Positions 5,841 through 8,643 of a stretch of 8,643 nt of DNA are shown here, one piece after another (the first letter of the stretch is position 1; each line of letters begins with the position of its first letter). The notes below the pieces were generated by a model, which searched no databases, had not been told where the DNA came from, and saw nothing but the letters and a program-made list of their open reading frames with translations. The stretch covers positions 1-8,643 of the forward strand of contig JALZVI010000179.1 of the NCBI GenBank assembly GCA_023301015.1, given 5' to 3'. Origin of the DNA: Rickettsiales bacterium. Its GTDB lineage: Bacteria > Pseudomonadota > Alphaproteobacteria > Rickettsiales > 21-14-0-20-44-7. The translations under genes and the position numbers were made by a program.

Positions 5841-7445
5841 ATGTCAGTCGTAACATCAGGAACCGTTTCTATGGGTTCTATTGCAGTTACCGAAGATTCT
5901 CTTCAAATAGACCAACTTGTAGATGTCGACGCTACAGCTCCTGTTCACGATAATGTTATTATATACAAGGACAGTGTAGTAGATCCAACTTACACAACAA
6001 CTGGGTGGTATTCCGAAGGTCTTCTAATTGAAAATCTTGGAAATGTAATTTCATCGACTACACCATCCCACAATGAAATTCTAACTTATAATGACACACT
6101 TATAGATGCTGCATATGGGACTGGATGGGTTAACAAGAACATTTCCTCTCTGTTCACAGGCCTTTCCACTACAATTGCTGGTATTGTAAGTGCAAGTGAG
6201 GCTATTGAAAAAGGCAAGGAAGGTAATTTGGCATTATCTGACATGGTTATGATGTCAAATAGCGTATCTGGTGGTAGTGGTAATAATTTGTCAATAGGGT
6301 CAGCAGACGACAACAATGAAATTTTCAAAAGAGAATTGGTTGATTCTGATTTTACGTTTGTTCAAACACTATCTGCTGGGGAAATAGCGGACCTTACTTA
6401 TACCACTGGGACAATTATTAGAAGTACAAAGGGGGTTTATGGTCTCACAGGTCCATTCCCAACTCCATTGGGAGTTTCCGGTTTATCATTTAAACAGTCT
6501 AGGTTCGCAACAACAGTTGCATCGTCAACAGTAATTGTAGCAAGTACAGGTACAGAGGTAACTGTTACATTATTTGGATCAGATGGAACTACAATCATAG
6601 ACGGACCAACAGTTGTTTCCGAAAATGCTGTGTCAGTATTTTCATGCGGTGCTACAGTAGGAGAATTTGTACTGAGTTCAACTGGTTCCATTATAGCAGT
6701 AGTAAATGCAAATGGTACTCAAATACGTGTTCTACCACCCATGTCTTCTGAATTGATCTGCTGGAACCGTGCATGTAATGTATCATCACTTGATGGTACT
6801 GCCAGTGTGGTATACACTAGACGAAATGGTAACACAGGTACAACATCTGTACCAAGTGGAACATCCACATTTTTAAACGCAGGTACTAATGTTGGTTTTG
6901 CTATAGGGGGTGCAGTTATTTTGCGTAGTGACAAACCAATAAGTTGCTACACAGGAGATGATGATTTCGGCGACCAGTCTATACCAGGTCTACCATTGGA
7001 TAAACTGAGTCAAAAATTCTGTATTCCTTCATTCATTGACGACAATACTGACAATGCTATTGCATGTATAGCAATAGCAAGTCCATATGAGGGATCAGTA
7101 GAAATATTTGACAATACTGGTGCATCGGTGACAAGTGTAAACATTTCAAGACCCACAACTCCTGCTACAACTGCACTTGAACAAACATTCCCAGCAGCAG
7201 CCCGCTGGCAACCACAGGACAATGGTATAACAATGAATGGTGGTTACATCATATGCAATGTACCTTGTATGTGTGTTATGAATTTCAACGGGGGGACTGT
7301 ATGGACAGGTGCAACCGGAGACGAAATGATGATATTTGGTACCACCCCAGAAGATATTAGAGCAGATATTAAAACCGATGCCAGTGGATTATTGCGCAGG
7401 AGAACTCTCAGTGGAGCTGGGGTAGTGACATGGGAAGTGTGTTAA
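5841..7445 (+). CDS. Phage-fibre-like virion structural protein (534 aa)
   Basis: The protein is rich in Gly, Ser, Thr and Val, has no signal peptide or membrane helix, and looks all-beta. The N-terminus carries two related segments: residues 36-62 (HDNVIIYKDSVVDPTYTTTG...) and 76-102 (HNEILTYNDTLID..YGTGW...). These recall the short 'vL.Y....W' repeats of cyanophage and marine phage tail-fibre proteins. Residues about 165-505 repeat a theme in which strands such as STVIVASTGTEVTVTLFG, GEFVLSSTGSIIAVVNANG and GAVILRSDKPISCYTGDDD alternate. This resembles cyanophage structural proteins with IgGFc-binding-like repeats ('disputed property' strands followed by display of a value). Eight or more Cys are present (268, 307, 312, 369, 394, 409, 472, 476, 478, 534), unusual for a fibre. 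The ATG at 5841 follows an A-rich leader. A virion fibre or attachment role is inferred; the phage resemblance is from memory and should be tested. Confidence 0.82.
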   Translation: MSVVTSGTVSMGSIAVTEDSLQIDQLVDVDATAPVHDNVIIYKDSVVDPTYTTTGWYSEGLLIENLGNVISSTTPSHNEILTYNDTLIDAAYGTGWVNKNISSLFTGLSTTIAGIVSASEAIEKGKEGNLALSDMVMMSNSVSGGSGNNLSIGSADDNNEIFKRELVDSDFTFVQTLSAGEIADLTYTTGTIIRSTKGVYGLTGPFPTPLGVSGLSFKQSRFATTVASSTVIVASTGTEVTVTLFGSDGTTIIDGPTVVSENAVSVFSCGATVGEFVLSSTGSIIAVVNANGTQIRVLPPMSSELICWNRACNVSSLDGTASVVYTRRNGNTGTTSVPSGTSTFLNAGTNVGFAIGGAVILRSDKPISCYTGDDDFGDQSIPGLPLDKLSQKFCIPSFIDDNTDNAIACIAIASPYEGSVEIFDNTGASVTSVNISRPTTPATTALEQTFPAAARWQPQDNGITMNGGYIICNVPCMCVMNFNGGTVWTGATGDEMMIFGTTPEDIRADIKTDASGLLRRRTLSGAGVVTWEVC

Positions 7446-7453
7446 GCTTGTGT

Positions 7454-7475
7454 TAAAAAATTATATTATTTTTTA
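7454..7475 (+). terminator. AT hairpin after the 534-aa gene (candidate mRNA 3' end)
   Basis: TAAAAAAT (7454-7461) and ATTTTTTA (7468-7475) form a perfect 8-bp stem with a 6-nt loop, starting 9 nt after the stop codon at 7443-7445. The right arm overlaps the TTTTATTTATA word that precedes the sulfotransferase start. The same 51-nt spacer would then hold both a 3' end and a promoter. Confidence 0.35.
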
Positions 7476-7481
7476 TTTATA
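7471..7481 (+). promoter_or_regulatory. candidate AT-rich promoter element TTTTATTTATA
   Basis: This is the second copy of the 11-mer found at 318-328, here 15 nt before the ATG at 7497. The spacer of only 51 nt must contain any promoter of the sulfotransferase gene unless it is cotranscribed with the upstream gene. Confidence 0.28.
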
Positions 7482-7496
7482 ATTATTATATACTAA

Positions 7497-8186
7497 ATGA
7501 TTTCTAATTTCTGCATTCTGGGAGAAAGAGTGTCTGGAACATCATTCGCAAATGCATTGATAATACAAAATATAACTGGTCTTAAACCAACTGTAGAGTT
7601 TGGTCATAAGCATTTTTACCAAGACATGAATAAAATTAGGAGATCGGACACATCTAAAACACTTTTTGTATGTGTAGTAAGAGAACCAGTAAAATGGCTA
7701 CAAAGTATGTGTAAAACAACTTTTCATGCCGATACACCTATAAGAAATTGTCAGGATATGACTAAATTTTTAAGAATGGAATGGAAATGTATTTATGATG
7801 AAACATCTGGAACAAGTCAGAATACTAAGCAATATGGTTCAGAGATGATGATGGAGCGAGACCCAGACACAAAGAAACGTTTCGAAAATGTGATGAAGAT
7901 GAGGACATCAAAAATTAAACATTGGTTTCAAATCAAATCATGTGTAGAACACTTTGTAGTTGTAAATCTGGAAGATTTACAGAAAGACCCGGAAGTCTTC
8001 ACTAGAAGTATATGTGAAGCATATAGTCTACGACACTCTAGTAAATTTAACCCTATTAAGACTGTAAGAGGTAAAGGTAAAGTAGAATATAAACCAAGTT
8101 TATATCCATGTCTTTCTAGTGGAGATGAAAGTTATATCATTTCTCAGTTGGATTTAGATGTTGAATCAGAGCTGGGATATTGTTAG
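7497..8186 (+). CDS. P-loop sulfotransferase-family protein
   Basis: The protein has 229 residues, close to the size of the short sulfotransferase-like proteins of phages and large DNA viruses. The N-terminus CILGERVSGTSFANALI (6-22) matches the 5'-phosphosulfate-binding loop of PAPS-dependent sulfotransferases, with the strand-G-x-x-x-SGT-helix pattern (Ser13, Gly14, Thr15). FGHKHF (35-40) follows at the place where the family often has a functional His. The strand and motif FVCVVREPVKWLQSM (57-71) match the 3'-phosphate-binding region, with Arg62 and Ser70. VVVNLEDLQKDPE (about 153-165) is the usual later strand and the C-terminus ends ESELGY. The enzyme would transfer sulfate from PAPS to a sugar or protein hydroxyl; the acceptor cannot be read. 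The stop is 2 nt from that of the convergent small gene. Surface glycan sulfation is inferred from neighbouring fibre genes and GFAT. Confidence 0.8.
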   Translation: MISNFCILGERVSGTSFANALIIQNITGLKPTVEFGHKHFYQDMNKIRRSDTSKTLFVCVVREPVKWLQSMCKTTFHADTPIRNCQDMTKFLRMEWKCIYDETSGTSQNTKQYGSEMMMERDPDTKKRFENVMKMRTSKIKHWFQIKSCVEHFVVVNLEDLQKDPEVFTRSICEAYSLRHSSKFNPIKTVRGKGKVEYKPSLYPCLSSGDESYIISQLDLDVESELGYC

Positions 8187-8188
8187 AT

Positions 8189-8443
8189 TTAAACTTCAAC
8201 TTCGGTGAGTACCTTCTTGACGGCGAAGGGGTTTCCGAGCTTCACCATAGCTTTCTGTCCTAGTTTAACGGAAGATTTGCGTCCTAGAATAGGTAGCTTC
8301 TTGGCGAAAGGGTTTCCAAGTTTCACGTTTTTCACAGCCTTTAGGCCAAGAGACTTGCTGGAGCTTCCGGATGGAAGGATTTTCTTCAACATAAACAAAA
8401 CGATAGAGATACCCACAAGAAGTTTTACAAGTTTCATCGACAT
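8189..8443 (-). CDS. Small basic membrane-anchored protein with VKLGNPFA repeats
   Basis: This 84-residue protein starts with one hydrophobic helix (about 5-20, LVKLLVGISIVLFML), followed by Lys-rich sequence with almost no acidic residues until the last five. Three copies of an eight-residue unit are present: VKLGNPFA (40-47), VKLGQKAM (59-66) and VKLGNPFA (67-74). Codon choice (AAG, TTC, CTT) and base composition are visibly richer in G+C than in the sulfotransferase gene next to it, as expected for a strongly expressed or selected gene. The plus-strand frame across the same bases (8205-8522) is rejected because the minus frame has the membrane helix and coding repeat. The ATG at 8443 is used; a second ATG is two codons later. 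A small virion membrane protein binding DNA or capsid is plausible but not shown; no family is recognised. Confidence 0.75.
   Translation of the reverse strand: MSMKLVKLLVGISIVLFMLKKILPSGSSSKSLGLKAVKNVKLGNPFAKKLPILGRKSSVKLGQKAMVKLGNPFAVKKVLTEVEV
8222..8326 (-). repeat. Imperfect 24-nt direct repeat encoding VKLGNPFA
   Basis: 8222-8245 and 8303-8326 match at 21 of 24 positions. All three differences are synonymous, so both copies code for VKLGNPFA. A third, shorter relative encodes VKLGQKAM immediately beside the first-listed DNA copy. The pattern shows selection on the peptide rather than recent DNA duplication. Confidence 0.85.
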
Positions 8444-8523
8444 GATGATTATATGTTTTTATATTATACTAATATTATTATTTATCAGAATGCTTATAAG
8501 TCTATACCAAATATCATTTTAAT

Positions 8524-8643
8524 TTAATCCGTTGTCACACATTTGGCAAGATTTCTGGGAGTATCAGGATTGATACCCTTTAGAATAGCCAGCTCATACG
8601 CGATCATCTGTAACGGGAATGTAGCAATGAGAGCTGTCAACCT
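8524..8643 (-). CDS. glmS: Glutamine-fructose-6-phosphate aminotransferase (GFAT), C-terminal end only
   Basis: The reading frame enters at the right edge on the minus strand and ends at TAA (8526-8524). It gives 39 residues ending [14 protein letters not shown] and then [16 protein letters not shown]. This is the highly conserved C-terminus of the isomerase (SIS) half of GFAT; the E. coli protein ends ...DQPRNLAKSVTVE. The Lys in NLAK corresponds to E. coli Lys603, which forms a Schiff base with fructose-6-phosphate, and is retained. GFAT makes glucosamine-6-phosphate from fructose-6-phosphate and glutamine, the first step to UDP-GlcNAc. Chloroviruses and mimiviruses are known to encode it, for hyaluronan or fibre glycan synthesis. 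The rest of the gene lies outside the window, so integrity cannot be judged. Confidence 0.93.
   Translation of the reverse strand, partial: RLTALIATFPLQMIAYELAILKGINPDTPRNLAKCVTTD

Noticed and set aside
8205..8522. Plus-strand frame of 105 codons with a hydrophobic C-terminus
   Set aside because: It is antisense to the VKLGNPFA repeat gene, whose silent-site differences and membrane helix show that the minus strand is coding. Its tail covers the leader of that gene and the GFAT boundary.

Overview
The window looks like part of the genome of a large DNA virus of a eukaryote (Nucleocytoviricota), most likely a marine alga-infecting member near Mimiviridae/Mesomimiviridae or Phycodnaviridae. 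The evidence is combined. Genes are densely packed and intronless on both strands, and convergent genes have stops 2 nt apart or overlap by 8 nt. Starts have AT-rich leaders of the TAAAATG type. A eukaryote-type tRNA gene has internal A/B boxes and a T-run terminator. The gene content is typical of such viruses: FN3/beta-helix virion-type proteins, a phage-like fibre protein, a P-loop sulfotransferase, a small WW..H membrane protein and the end of a glucosamine-fructose-6-phosphate aminotransferase. No capsid, polymerase or packaging gene is present, so the family assignment is inference.

Layout: 1-199 shows no supportable gene. 200-272 is tRNA-Phe(GAA) with a T-run terminator. 356-2521 (+) is a 721-aa beta-helix plus FN3 surface protein. 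2633-3475 (-) is a four-TM protein that reads as a compact pentameric ligand-gated ion channel (Cys-loop/Pro-loop superfamily). 3476-3711 is a divergent control region with a 13-nt tandem repeat and a C-rich, G4-capable repeat tract. 3712-4704 (+) is a Ser-tract protein of unknown role. 4787-5410 (+) is a small beta-rich protein with an FN3-like tail. 5403-5744 (-) is a small membrane protein. 5841-7445 (+) is a phage-fibre-like structural protein. 7497-8186 (+) is a sulfotransferase. 8189-8443 (-) is a small basic membrane-anchored protein with VKLGNPFA repeats. 8524-8643 (-) is the C-terminus of GFAT (glmS).

Taken together, this is a virion-surface and host-interaction region. Three secreted-type beta-rich proteins could form fibres or adhesins. 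GFAT (amino-sugar supply) and a sulfotransferase could decorate glycans. Three predicted membrane proteins, including the channel, could sit in the inner virion membrane or host membranes. The channel is the most noteworthy item, because a virus-encoded pentameric ligand-gated channel would be a different channel class from the small K+ channels known from chloroviruses. All functional links between neighbours are inference from content, not demonstrated.
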